The notes below the pieces were generated by a model, which saw only the letters and a list, made by a program, of their open reading frames with translations, made no database searches and had not been told where the DNA came from. Source: an uncultured Holophagaceae bacterium (lineage in GTDB: Bacteria; Acidobacteriota; Holophagae; Holophagales; Holophagaceae). Taken from it: DNA of 46,177 nucleotides. This document shows, one piece after another, positions 19,578-29,450 of the stretch. Within the stretch, counting starts at the first letter, position 1; each line of letters starts with the position of its first letter. The stretch lies in contig CAIRQL010000046.1 in the NCBI GenBank assembly GCA_903880675.1, positions 1 through 46,177 of the forward strand. The letters are read 5' to 3'. The translations under genes were made by a program, and so were the position numbers.

Positions 19578-21301
19578 GCTTGGCCTCCCGTCGGTGGGGT
19601 CGTCGCCTTGGGCACGAAGACCGCACCCAGGGTCTTGCGCAGGAGATCCAGCCCCTTGCCGTCCCCGGAGATGCCACCGGCGAGGGCGCTGAAGGACACG
19701 GAGAGAGCATCGAGGTGGTGCCGCTGGAGGGTGTTGTAGTCACCCAGCTCACTGAGGAGTCGGGTGCCTTCGTCCAGATCGGCCCGAAGCCCCCTGATCT
19801 CGGCCAGCAGGCTCTCCCGGTGGGAATAGATGCCTGCGTCCGAAGGCAGCTCCGGAGGGGCGGGCTGAGCGTCCTGGGGGAAGGCATGGGGTACAGCCAG
19901 GTGGCTGCGGTAGGGCTCCGGCAGGGGTGCGTTCGCATCCTCCATGGCGGCCCGCCGCCGATTCACCAGGTCCGTGCGGAACGCGTCGGGCTCCCGGGGC
20001 GGGGGCGGAACCTGCGGGGGGTGGATGCGGGACTGCTGCTCGGGCGTAAGCCCCTTGAAGAGCCGCAACCACTGCACCTGCCAGGTCCAGTAGGTGGCCG
20101 TGGCGGCCCAGCCGCGGCGAGCCAGCTCGTCCTCCAGGGCTGTGTCCCGGAGGGGCAGGTTAAAGAGGTCGGGCCGGTAGTCCAGGTCAGGGATGGCCAG
20201 CAGCAGGCGAATCCGCTCGCCCAGGCCGTGCACCAGATCCACCTTCCCTCGCGGCAGCTCCATGGCGACCACGGAGCCCACCGTGCTGGCGGGTACCGGG
20301 ACCAGATCGATCTGGAGATCCGAAGGCAGGAAGTTCAGCTGCGGAGGAACGCCCGCGGGATCCTTCAGCAGCGTGATCGGGAAGGGCCCGGCGGCGGGCA
20401 GGTAGTCCAGGTCGAGCACTTCGTTCAGAGGGCGAAGGGGCGCTTTCTTCGCAACAAAGCTGTCGCGGGTGAAGCCGGCCAGGGGCAGCTCGTTCAAGCC
20501 TGCTCTGGCGAAGGTGCTGATCAGGCCTGGCTTCACGAACCGGATGGGCAGGGTCTGGAGAGAAGCCGCCTGGTTCTGGAGGAAGTCCTCGAAGGCGGTC
20601 AGGGTATGCGCCAGGAAGGCATCGAATTCCCCGTTGGGCTCCGCCAGGTAGCGGCCTGCCACCGTATCAATCCACGCCGGCTGCCGCTCCGTGATCTTCA
20701 AGAGCGCAAGGGGCACAGCCCCTGTCTGCGGATCGAAGGGGGACTGCTCGAGGCAGCGGACGCAGATGCGGTTGGCCGCGCGCTGGGGGGACATGGCCAG
20801 AAACCTGGGGTTGGCTGATACCAGCTGCAGCCCCAGCAGGGACACCATCTCCAGACGCCGGTCCCGCAGTGGGTTCGGTTCGGTCCGGGTGCAGGCATCA
20901 CCGTCCTGACCCTGGTCAATGGTCTCCACCCCGGACCGCAGGGTGAGGAAGTAGAGGCCATCGGTCAGGGGCCGATCGGCTTCCCGCTCGGCCTGCGCGG
21001 CGAGGTCGGTCCAGGCTTCCTTCAGGGGAAACAGCAGGCGGATCAGGCGCCCGCGTGCCCCCACGGCCTGGCCGGGCCGGACCAGCAGCTCAGCATCCTG
21101 TCCAGTGCCGCTGAGCTGGACCTCCAGCCCACCGACGATGCCGGGCTTGAGGCCGTGAATAAGGGGCGCCAGGCGGTCGTCCACATAGGCCTGCAGGAGC
21201 TCGAACTCCCGCTCGCTGAGGTGGCGGCCCGGGAAGGCATTGAGCCGCCTCGGATCCTCCGGTGCTGCGGTCGCCTGGTGGAGTCGAATGGCTGCGGTCA
21301 T
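19574..21301 (-). CDS. eCIS operon structural protein, shared-module paralogue A (577/575 aa)
   Basis: N-terminus LNAFPGRHLSEREFELLQAYVDDRLAPLIHGLKPGIVGGLEVQLS...ELLVRPGQAVGARGRLIRLLFPL; ATG 21301. Confidence 0.6.
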   Translation of the reverse strand: MTAAIRLHQATAAPEDPRRLNAFPGRHLSEREFELLQAYVDDRLAPLIHGLKPGIVGGLEVQLSGTGQDAELLVRPGQAVGARGRLIRLLFPLKEAWTDLAAQAEREADRPLTDGLYFLTLRSGVETIDQGQDGDACTRTEPNPLRDRRLEMVSLLGLQLVSANPRFLAMSPQRAANRICVRCLEQSPFDPQTGAVPLALLKITERQPAWIDTVAGRYLAEPNGEFDAFLAHTLTAFEDFLQNQAASLQTLPIRFVKPGLISTFARAGLNELPLAGFTRDSFVAKKAPLRPLNEVLDLDYLPAAGPFPITLLKDPAGVPPQLNFLPSDLQIDLVPVPASTVGSVVAMELPRGKVDLVHGLGERIRLLLAIPDLDYRPDLFNLPLRDTALEDELARRGWAATATYWTWQVQWLRLFKGLTPEQQSRIHPPQVPPPPREPDAFRTDLVNRRRAAMEDANAPLPEPYRSHLAVPHAFPQDAQPAPPELPSDAGIYSHRESLLAEIRGLRADLDEGTRLLSELGDYNTLQRHHLDALSVSFSALAGGISGDGKGLDLLRKTLGAVFVPKATTPPTGGQA

Positions 21302-21311
21302 GAGCACCTCC

Positions 21312-23831
21312 TTAACCCTTCACCGTCATCCACAGTTCCATGTTGGCTGTAGAGACCCCGAAATCGGCGCCTCCCTTCCGCATGGCGTCGGCCAGCGTCA
21401 CCTGCTTCAGGAGGGCGTTCTGGAGGTAGTCCTGGAGCTTCAGGAGCACGGTGGGATCCTTGGCTGCGACCTGGGCCAAGGTGGGCCACAGGGCGATGTC
21501 CAGATTGCGATCCGCCAGCAGGAGGATCTGCACCACAGCGACCCGGACGGCATCATCCTTGGCGACGATGCCATCCAGCCGCTTGGCCGACGCCATGTCG
21601 GCGCCGCGCAGGGTGGCCAGGTCCAGGATGGAGAAGGCTGCGCGCAGGTCGGGGCGGGAGGCCAGGTCCGCCAGCAGGGCATCAGCCTTGGCCTGCAGGG
21701 CGGCGCTGCTCGCTTCCAGGGTGGTGACGCGCACCTGGGTGGTGTTGAGGTTCGCCTGGAGGTCCGCCACATTCTTGAGGGCGCCAGAGAGAGCCAGGTT
21801 GGCGGCAGCCCGGTCCTGCTGGGCCGTCTGCGTTGCTTTCTGAGCCTCCGCCAGCGCGGCCTGCTGGTTCGCGGCCTGGTCCAGAGCCAAGCTGAGGTCG
21901 GTCTTCAGCTTGGTGGCATCCTGCTGGGCCGCATCCCGCTCGGCGGTGCGCGTCACCAGCGCGGCGCTGGTTCCGTCCAGAGCCTGGTTGGTCTTGCTTA
22001 GGCTCGCCGACAGCTCCTCGATCTTGAGCCGGGCTTCGTTGAGGTGGGCGGTGCCGTCAGCCAGGCCTGCCTGCAGGTCGGTGGTCTTCTGGGTCAGGTC
22101 GGCGACGGTCTTGGTCAAGGTCTCCAGCCGCTGCTTGACCTCATCCGGCAGGGCGGACCCGGTGGCCTGGAGCTCGGCGATCTTCTTCTTGGCCTGCTCA
22201 AGGTCGCTGGCCAGCTGGGTGATCTTGTCCGCAGCTGCCGCGAGCGAGGTGGCGAGGATGGCTGCGTTGCGCTCGCCGGATTCCAGGGTCTGGAGCTTTG
22301 CCTGCAGGGTCAGCACCAGGGCATCCAGGCTGGTGATCTTGCTCAGCGCATCCGCCAGGCGGGCATCACCGCCCAGGGCCAGAGACTGCTCCAGATCAGC
22401 GATGCGCTTTTTCTGATCGGCATCCTTGCTGGTCAGGACCGCCACGGTGGCCTGGAGGCCGGCCGCTTGCTCCAGTGCGGTGTTCAGCTCTGCTTCCAGG
22501 GCCGAGGCATCCACGGGCAGTCCACCGCCGGCCGGTGGCAGCGGCATGCCGGTGGCCAGCACCACGGCACTCACATTCGTCTCCGCCGTCCGCGGCGGTC
22601 GCCGCACAAACAGCAACTCCTCGGGCCGTACCGCGTCCCAGATGGCCCGCCAAGTGTCGGCGTCCGTATCCACCCGGTGGATCTGGGGCAGGGCGAAGAG
22701 GCGCAGGGCCAGGGCGTTGATGCGAGCCAGCTTGCCCGTGGAGCGTTCGATGAACTCTGGGGGTAGCTCCAGCTGCCGGGCCCGGAGGGCGAAGTCCTGG
22801 TCGCCCAGGGGTACCAGCACCATCACATCGGCATCTGCATCCTTCTCCAGATCCATGGGTGCCAGGTGCGAGGACTCCTCGATCAGGGCGGCGACATCGT
22901 CCCGACGGACGGGTGCGATGACGATGTCGTAGTCCTTGGGGAAGTAGGTCTGGGCGCCGCCGATGGGGTCGATGGCTTCCTTGGGAATGGACCCGAAGGG
23001 GGGCAGCATCCGGAAATACTTCGAGGCCGGGAACCCGCCCCGCTGGTTGGTGGCGAGCCTCGTGGCGAGCACGGCTTCCAGAAGCTCCTGATAGTGCGCA
23101 GCCAGATCCTGCTGGAGGGCATTGGGGGTGTTGGGAGCCCGCAGGGGGCGGCGCAGCAGCCCCAGGTCCAGCCAGAGGGGCCGGGTTCGGTCGATGGCCA
23201 GCAGGCCAAGGGCCACGGCCTCATCCGTGGGCAGGGCCAGGGGGCTGCCCCCCGAGAGCAGCTGCCGAACCAGGGTGGCCCGGGCGGTCAGTCCCTCGGC
23301 CGCAACGAAGGGCACGTTGAGGGGTACCAGTGTCACTTCGACGCCCTCGGCGTAGCTGCTGACCTGGGCCTTCCGCCGGGTGGCGAGGTCGGCCGGATAG
23401 GCCTCTGCCACGCCATCGACGACTTCCACAAACTGCAGCACGACGGCGTAGAGTCCCCGCTGAAAGCGGCGGTAGCTGCCCTGATTCAGGGTGGCAATGA
23501 AGGCACTGTCCAGCAGATCGAGGTCGAGGGCCCGGGAAAGCTGGAGCACCCGGCCCGAGGGGGCCACGGCGAGGCCGGGCTCGATGTGGAGCCTCCGGAA
23601 GTCCACCAGGCTGGTCTCCAGGCCCTGGGCGATGCCCTGGCCCAGCACCTGGCCCAGCTCCAGGACCCGCTCGTCGAGGTAGATCTGATCGCGGTTCAGG
23701 TCCGAAGCCTGCAGCAGCTGGCCATCGAAATAGTTGGTTCGGCTCAGGCGCGGATCGATGCTGCTGATGCGCTCGAGGGCGGCATTGGTTGTGCCGGTGG
23801 ACATGGGAACGAACTTGATATCGGTGCTCAT
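21312..23831 (-). CDS. eCIS operon structural protein, shared-module paralogue B with long coiled-coil (839 aa)
   Basis: N-terminus TNYFDGQLLQASDLNRDQIYLDERVLELGQVLGQGIAQGLETSLVDFRRLHIEPGLAVAPSGRVLQLSRALDLDLL; heptad-rich ~residues 450-760; ATG 23831. Confidence 0.62.
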   Translation of the reverse strand: MSTDIKFVPMSTGTTNAALERISSIDPRLSRTNYFDGQLLQASDLNRDQIYLDERVLELGQVLGQGIAQGLETSLVDFRRLHIEPGLAVAPSGRVLQLSRALDLDLLDSAFIATLNQGSYRRFQRGLYAVVLQFVEVVDGVAEAYPADLATRRKAQVSSYAEGVEVTLVPLNVPFVAAEGLTARATLVRQLLSGGSPLALPTDEAVALGLLAIDRTRPLWLDLGLLRRPLRAPNTPNALQQDLAAHYQELLEAVLATRLATNQRGGFPASKYFRMLPPFGSIPKEAIDPIGGAQTYFPKDYDIVIAPVRRDDVAALIEESSHLAPMDLEKDADADVMVLVPLGDQDFALRARQLELPPEFIERSTGKLARINALALRLFALPQIHRVDTDADTWRAIWDAVRPEELLFVRRPPRTAETNVSAVVLATGMPLPPAGGGLPVDASALEAELNTALEQAAGLQATVAVLTSKDADQKKRIADLEQSLALGGDARLADALSKITSLDALVLTLQAKLQTLESGERNAAILATSLAAAADKITQLASDLEQAKKKIAELQATGSALPDEVKQRLETLTKTVADLTQKTTDLQAGLADGTAHLNEARLKIEELSASLSKTNQALDGTSAALVTRTAERDAAQQDATKLKTDLSLALDQAANQQAALAEAQKATQTAQQDRAAANLALSGALKNVADLQANLNTTQVRVTTLEASSAALQAKADALLADLASRPDLRAAFSILDLATLRGADMASAKRLDGIVAKDDAVRVAVVQILLLADRNLDIALWPTLAQVAAKDPTVLLKLQDYLQNALLKQVTLADAMRKGGADFGVSTANMELWMTVKG

Positions 23832-23841
23832 GACATTCACC

Positions 23842-24786
23842 TCAGCCTTGGACCAGGTTGGCCAGCGTGGCGGCGTTGAAGAGGAAGGGACGGGCAAGGT
23901 TGTCGATCTCGATGCGGTTGGGGTTGACGATCAGGCTTTGATCCTCCGCGAGGCGGATGGAGACCCGGGCGAGGAGCGTCCGGGCCAGCTCTGCGACGGT
24001 GGTGGCATAGGCCTGGCGGGGTAGCAGGGCCTGGTTGTCGTCTCCCAGGGCGTGCAGGAGGCGGGCGCCCATTTCCAGCTGCCGCCTGCCCTGGCCTGCG
24101 GCCTCGTCCAGGCGCTTCTGGTCCAGCCTGCCGAGGGTGGTGGTCAGGCCTTCATCGAAGGGTGGCACCGCGTTGTGGGCGGCGAAGAAATGCTCGGTGC
24201 CCTCCGCCTCCGGGGGACGCTCCGCCAGCAGCTCGAACAGCACACAGTCCTGGATGCGGCTGGGCTGGACGGGATCCGTACCGGCATTGATCTCCGTGGC
24301 CAGCACGGGCTGAAGGCCACTGGGACAGTCCTGGTAGCGCATGGTGACCTTGAGCCAGAGGAGGTTGTCCGATACCGAGTAGCCATCCCGAATCAGGGCA
24401 TTCCACACCTCCTCGTCCTTGCTCTTGAACTGAGTGGTCAGCCAAGCCCCGAGATCCAGGCAGTAGGGCTCCGCCACAGTGACCTCCCGGCCAAGCCCAT
24501 CCACCCCGATGCCCGGACTCACGTGGAGATGGACGCCCACCTGCTTGGTGTCGTTGCCGGGGTCATCACCCTTGTAGCTGACCCGCAGGCCCGCCACGGT
24601 GCCGCTGCCATGCAGCCAGTAGTCGTGGCGGGTCAAGCGCCGCCGGTTGTACTCCTGTTCGGCGCGGGTGGCTTCCAGGCCGAGCAGCATGCCCGGCTGG
24701 TAGCTGACGCGCCTGAGGGGTTCCTCGAAGTGGCCGTCGGGCCCCAGGCTGGCATCCAGGAACGGGAGGTCATCAGGCTGGCTCAT
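23842..24786 (-). CDS. eCIS operon structural protein, shared-module paralogue C (314 aa)
   Basis: VSYQPGMLLGLEATRAEQEYNRRRLTRHDYWLHGSGTVAGLRVSY...VGVHLHVSPGIGVDGLGREVTVAEPYCLDL. Confidence 0.62.
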   Translation of the reverse strand: MSQPDDLPFLDASLGPDGHFEEPLRRVSYQPGMLLGLEATRAEQEYNRRRLTRHDYWLHGSGTVAGLRVSYKGDDPGNDTKQVGVHLHVSPGIGVDGLGREVTVAEPYCLDLGAWLTTQFKSKDEEVWNALIRDGYSVSDNLLWLKVTMRYQDCPSGLQPVLATEINAGTDPVQPSRIQDCVLFELLAERPPEAEGTEHFFAAHNAVPPFDEGLTTTLGRLDQKRLDEAAGQGRRQLEMGARLLHALGDDNQALLPRQAYATTVAELARTLLARVSIRLAEDQSLIVNPNRIEIDNLARPFLFNAATLANLVQG

Positions 24787-27251
24787 CCCCAGTCTCCTTC
24801 CAGATCGGTGACCGCCACCGGCACGGCGTGCTCGGGGGACAGGGCAACGGGGTTCTGCAGCAGGTCACCTCGACCCAGGCGCGTCTGGTTCAGTACCACG
24901 CGACCCGAGGGAGGCTCCTTTTCCAGGTAAGTGTCGATGTTGAGCAGGGGCGACAGCCCCAGTACGAAGGGGTGATCGGTCTCGACGAAGGACCACTGGA
25001 TGGCCGCTGGCAGGAGGTCCGGAAGGGCGGCCTCGATGACCTTCCGGAGCGGGCGGGCCGGTCCGTGGAGCACGATGGTGAGCTTCCTGGCGTACGCATC
25101 GAAGAACCGGTTCACGGCCTTGCGATCCGCATCCTGGCCCAGGCTCGGGGCGAACAGGGCCAGGAACTCCCGGGAGTCGTCGTCCGAAAGGATGAGGGTG
25201 TCGCCCACGATGCTGTTGCCGGAGAGTCCCGTGCCCAGGGTCAGGGGATGGCTCTCGTCATCCAGGCTGATGCCCAGGATGGTGCTGAGGGTGCGGCGCA
25301 GCCGGAAGTTCTCGACGGGGACCACACGCCCCGCCCGGACGGCGCCATCGGTGAGGAGGTCCAAGGCGCGGCAGAGACCCCCGTAGGTTCCCTTGTGGCG
25401 CTGCAGGTAGCCAAGGTTCTCCAGCCAGGCGCGCTGGCGGAGCTCGGGCCACTGCGGCGGCAGCGAAGCGCCCAGGAGGCTGGCCAGCATGGGCAGGAGT
25501 GTGGCCGGGGCGCTGCGGGGGGAGACGAGGACTTCACTGGCGGCGATGCGGTCCTCGATGGGGGTAAGGACGCCCTCGAAGCAGGCCAGAAGGCGCTCTC
25601 TGACATCCGCAGCATTGGCGGCCTCGGGTTCGAGGGGTCCAAGCATTGGCCCCAGTTCCTGCTGATGGAAGTGATCCGGCAGGTAGTTTCGCTGCCAGGA
25701 GAAGCGGGGGTGGTACACCCGCATCGCATAGATGGCTGGCGTGTGGCGGCCATCGCCCTGGAGCGTCAGCCCCAGCTGCAGGTATCGCCCTGCCAGGTCC
25801 CGGACGGCCCCATTCGGCCTCTGGAGCAGGATCTCGTAGAGTCCGGCGCGGCCTTGGTCGGGGGTGACGCGCGCAGCCGCGAAGGGCTGCTCCGAGGCCA
25901 GAGGCGAGCGGAGCGGCTCGGGCTGCGTGTCCCACTTCCGAAGGAATACTGCCGCGGCATCTTGGGTCCGGTCTTCCAGGAAATCCGACAGATCCTCAAC
26001 GGCGTCCCGGGCCTGGGCCACCACCTGCAGGGTGCAGCCCGTGGGGATGTGGGCCTCCAGGTAGAGGCGGTGCCAGATGGTGCCTGGCTCGCCGGAATCC
26101 AGGGGCAGGCGCAGGGTCCCGTGGCCCTCGGTGGGGTAGTGGGCCTGGGCAAGGCGGAACAGGCGGTGGACGCCGTCTTCGGCCAGGTGTCGAACGGCGC
26201 CGTCCCTGTGCCGCACGAAGCGCACTCCGGCCTCGGTGCGGCGCGGCCAGCGCTCGTTGACCACCGCGGCAGGCAGGGCCTTGCCGTGCCGGTCCAGGCC
26301 CAGCGACACCAGGGGGCAATCCCGCTCCTTCCCCCGCGTGGCACCCTCCTCGAAGGGCACCAGGAGCATGACCTCGCCGGACTCCAATACGGCGAGGTCC
26401 GTGGCCAGCGGCAGTCCGCCGGGAATGGGGTGGGCCTCGAAGGGGGTCTGGGGCGAGGCCAAACGGGGGCGCAGCAGGAGGGTCTGGAGGGGCTTGCCTG
26501 CAGTGCCCGAGGTGTCCAGGGCCAGCAGGCAGAGGTGGTCCTGGTTCCCGGCCAGCCCCATCAGACCCCGATGCGGGGGCAGCGGCACGGGCGCCGGCCA
26601 GAGCGGGCGCAGGGGATCAGGGTTGATCTGGACCGGCTCAAAGCGATCGGCTCTGGCTTGGTAGGGCTGGGGCAGCGGCCCACCCCGGTACAGGCCGAGA
26701 ACCGCCTGGCCCGCCACCCAGATCTGGTCCTCCACGTCCACCCAGACGCGCACCGGTATGAACGGAAGGTCGCAGCTGGCCTGCCACCGCTTCCGGAGGT
26801 GCACCAGCAGAAGCCCATTCCCGGTCCCGCCATCAGAATAAGTGAGGGCCGCCAGGCCACTGCCGCCCAGATGGAGATCTGTGAAGGTGGTGCCTGGGGG
26901 GGCCTCGACGGGGTCCAGCGTGAGCGCGGCGGCGGTATCCGCGACGGCGGTGGAATCGGCCCGGCTCGCCCGCACAACCTGCCACTCCGGGGCCGGCCAG
27001 GTCAGGGAGAACTCGAACCGCAAGCGATCCGGCGAGAGCCGACCCAGCTGGCCGTGATCATCCAGCACCAGGGGCGTGGCGGCCTGCCAGAGGGCCATGC
27101 CCTGGTCGGGGGCCAGCCGAGGCAGGCGCGGGGGATCCTGGCGGGTCAGGGAAAACGCCTGCGCCTTCTTGTCCCAGGCGCACTTCGTGGGCGCCGAGTG
27201 GAAGGCGTCGGCGCTGTTGAGCAGGAGGAAGCGGGTGCCGTTGCTGTCCAT
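24783..27251 (-). CDS. Phage tail protein I-like baseplate wedge protein with N-terminal propeller-like region
   Basis: C-terminal half: ACFEGVLTPIEDRIA...SAPATLLPMLASLLGASLPPQWPELRQRAWLENLGYLQRHKGTYGGLCRALDLLTD typical of the tail protein I/TIGR02242-type family. Confidence 0.8.
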   Translation of the reverse strand: MDSNGTRFLLLNSADAFHSAPTKCAWDKKAQAFSLTRQDPPRLPRLAPDQGMALWQAATPLVLDDHGQLGRLSPDRLRFEFSLTWPAPEWQVVRASRADSTAVADTAAALTLDPVEAPPGTTFTDLHLGGSGLAALTYSDGGTGNGLLLVHLRKRWQASCDLPFIPVRVWVDVEDQIWVAGQAVLGLYRGGPLPQPYQARADRFEPVQINPDPLRPLWPAPVPLPPHRGLMGLAGNQDHLCLLALDTSGTAGKPLQTLLLRPRLASPQTPFEAHPIPGGLPLATDLAVLESGEVMLLVPFEEGATRGKERDCPLVSLGLDRHGKALPAAVVNERWPRRTEAGVRFVRHRDGAVRHLAEDGVHRLFRLAQAHYPTEGHGTLRLPLDSGEPGTIWHRLYLEAHIPTGCTLQVVAQARDAVEDLSDFLEDRTQDAAAVFLRKWDTQPEPLRSPLASEQPFAAARVTPDQGRAGLYEILLQRPNGAVRDLAGRYLQLGLTLQGDGRHTPAIYAMRVYHPRFSWQRNYLPDHFHQQELGPMLGPLEPEAANAADVRERLLACFEGVLTPIEDRIAASEVLVSPRSAPATLLPMLASLLGASLPPQWPELRQRAWLENLGYLQRHKGTYGGLCRALDLLTDGAVRAGRVVPVENFRLRRTLSTILGISLDDESHPLTLGTGLSGNSIVGDTLILSDDDSREFLALFAPSLGQDADRKAVNRFFDAYARKLTIVLHGPARPLRKVIEAALPDLLPAAIQWSFVETDHPFVLGLSPLLNIDTYLEKEPPSGRVVLNQTRLGRGDLLQNPVALSPEHAVPVAVTDLEGDWG

Positions 27252-27257
27252 GGGACC

Positions 27258-29435
27258 TCAGCACAGATCCGGGATGACGGGCACGGGAATGGGCTGGGGA
27301 CCGGCGGGAGCTCCGGGCCTGGCTGGCGCGAAGCCCCGGGGTGGCGCGGGCATGGCTTCACCGGACTGCAGGGCCACTGCCATCAGTTCCGGGAGCTGGT
27401 AGTCCGTGAGCCGGAGCTTCTGGCTTTCCTGGACCTCCAGCCAGACCTTGGAGCTCAGGTTCTGGGTGAAGAGGCGTACGCCGTTGACCGCTTCGACACC
27501 ATCCACGCGACCAGCCTGGGTCCGCAGCTCGTTGATCTCCACACTCCGCCCCAGGGGCCAGCCTTCCCCGCGGGGGCCCAGGGGACTCAGGGGCCAGAGG
27601 TAGCCCAGGATGGCCTGCTCCACCTCCCGGAAGACCTGCTGGGTGGTGGCGGGATCCACCACTTCCAGCGAGATGGCCACGGAGATCGGCTGGTACTGGG
27701 GGCTCAGGACATAGAGCTCCGTGCCAACCAGGATGCGGGTCTTCAGGTAGTCGAAGACATCTTGCAGCAGACGCTTGGTGGGGCGGGGGAAGTGCCCCAG
27801 GGCCGGGGGGCCCGGCGGCAGCAGGAAGACGCTGATGACCCCGGCCTGGTTGCGGCGGACGGCCCGCAGGTTGGCGCCGGGGGAGAAGCCAACGATGGCC
27901 TCAGCCCGGGCGACCGGGTTGATGGGGTTGTCCAGGGCCAGGGTGGCGAAGTCCTCTGCCGTCACGGCCCGGTCCCGGTGGGTGAGGAACGCGGGAATGC
28001 GGCGCTCCGCCTGGGTCAGGGACTCCGCATCCACACCCCCGCGGGTGGGCCACTCGTGGCGGACCTTGAGCAGGCTGCTGGGGGAGCTCAGGTCCTTGAT
28101 CGCCCCTGGCTCCAGGTTGCTGCGGCTCCCGCCGCCGTAGCGGTAGGCCGCGGCCCGGATGCGGGCGTCCGCGGGGGGCTGCTTCCCGCGCGCCCCATCG
28201 CCAAAGCGCACCATGCCCCTGGAGGCGTCCAGCACGTAGTGGGGATCTGCCGGTCCGCTGCTGGCGAAGTGATCCACCGGAAGCCAGGGCTCGAACTGGC
28301 TGCGCTCGGAGACTTCAATGGCGATGGCGTTGGGATCGATGTCGCCATCCGGCAGCTGGACGACCTGATCCGGGCGCCCGGTACCCAGGGCCAGCATCAC
28401 ATCCCGAGCCACGCCCTGCCCCAGGACTTCCACGGCGTTCACGGCGAGGTAGCCCAGGCTGAGGGTTTCGCTCGGGCAGCGCAGGCGGAGCCAGAAGAGC
28501 AGCTGACCGGGCTTCAGGTCTGCCGGGGCTTCCGGGGGGGTGTCGCCGTAGCCGGCATACTGCGGGTCGATGCCGTCCAGGACGCTGAGGAAGTCCGCCT
28601 CCCGGGGCAGGCGGAGACGGGCGACGCCCACCTGACGACCTCCCTTGGAGCTGTCATCCACCTGCTCCAGCGGCAGGTATTGAACGTCGAGGGGTCGCTC
28701 CTTGTCGGGCCACCAGGCCAGATCCCAGTGCAGCTGCCGGGGCTGAAGTTCTGCCGCCAGCTCCCCGTCCAGCTCGGTCTCCGGTGCCAGTCCGAGGTTC
28801 AGGATGATGCCGGCGAGCTGCTTCCGGATCCGGGCGGCGTTCTTTACCGCTTTTTCCGGCAGGCAGACCGCCAGATGAAAGGCCTTGTCAAAGGCTGGCG
28901 CCAGATCGAGGGGATCCTTGCCCGGCACCAGGGTGGTCGGCCGGAAGGCGGCGGGTTCCACGCCGTACTGCTCCCGCAGCTGGCTGAGACTGATCCCCTC
29001 GGCAGTGAGGGTCAAAGGATCCAGCGTTTTCTTGATGAGCACCCGCAGCTCCAGGGGGGTGGGCTTGAGCTCTCCCTGGGTGGTGAAGTTCACCTGCCCC
29101 GCCTTCAGCAGGGATTCCTTGGCCAGGAGCGGCGGCAGGGCGCCCTGGCCGTCCAGACCGAGGGCATCGATGGCGACGATCCCCCGGGAGGGCTTGGCGG
29201 AGCGCAGGGGGAGCTGCAGGAGATTGAGAAAGGCCAGGCGCTGGCGCTCAGGGATCTGGTTGGCGCGGTAGAGCACGGTTTCGGTGAGCCAGGCGAACAG
29301 GTCCACCAGCGCATTCACGGGATCGCCGGGGGCGACCACGGTGAGCTCCGGAAGCTGGCGAGAGAGGCGTCCGCGCAGCTCCGCCACCAGGTCATCGAAG
29401 CGGCGATCGTCCAGGTTGGGGATGGGGAATGGCAT
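27258..29435 (-). CDS. Putative baseplate assembly protein (baseplate J/gp6-like; Afp11-like)
   Basis: PNLDDRRFDDLVAELRGRLSRQLPELTVVAPGDPVNALVDLFAWLTETVLYRANQIPERQRLAFLNLL; RIPAFLTHRDRAVTAEDFATLAL. Confidence 0.88.
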   Translation of the reverse strand: MPFPIPNLDDRRFDDLVAELRGRLSRQLPELTVVAPGDPVNALVDLFAWLTETVLYRANQIPERQRLAFLNLLQLPLRSAKPSRGIVAIDALGLDGQGALPPLLAKESLLKAGQVNFTTQGELKPTPLELRVLIKKTLDPLTLTAEGISLSQLREQYGVEPAAFRPTTLVPGKDPLDLAPAFDKAFHLAVCLPEKAVKNAARIRKQLAGIILNLGLAPETELDGELAAELQPRQLHWDLAWWPDKERPLDVQYLPLEQVDDSSKGGRQVGVARLRLPREADFLSVLDGIDPQYAGYGDTPPEAPADLKPGQLLFWLRLRCPSETLSLGYLAVNAVEVLGQGVARDVMLALGTGRPDQVVQLPDGDIDPNAIAIEVSERSQFEPWLPVDHFASSGPADPHYVLDASRGMVRFGDGARGKQPPADARIRAAAYRYGGGSRSNLEPGAIKDLSSPSSLLKVRHEWPTRGGVDAESLTQAERRIPAFLTHRDRAVTAEDFATLALDNPINPVARAEAIVGFSPGANLRAVRRNQAGVISVFLLPPGPPALGHFPRPTKRLLQDVFDYLKTRILVGTELYVLSPQYQPISVAISLEVVDPATTQQVFREVEQAILGYLWPLSPLGPRGEGWPLGRSVEINELRTQAGRVDGVEAVNGVRLFTQNLSSKVWLEVQESQKLRLTDYQLPELMAVALQSGEAMPAPPRGFAPARPGAPAGPQPIPVPVIPDLC

Positions 29436-29450
29436 GGTTTCCCTCGGGGG

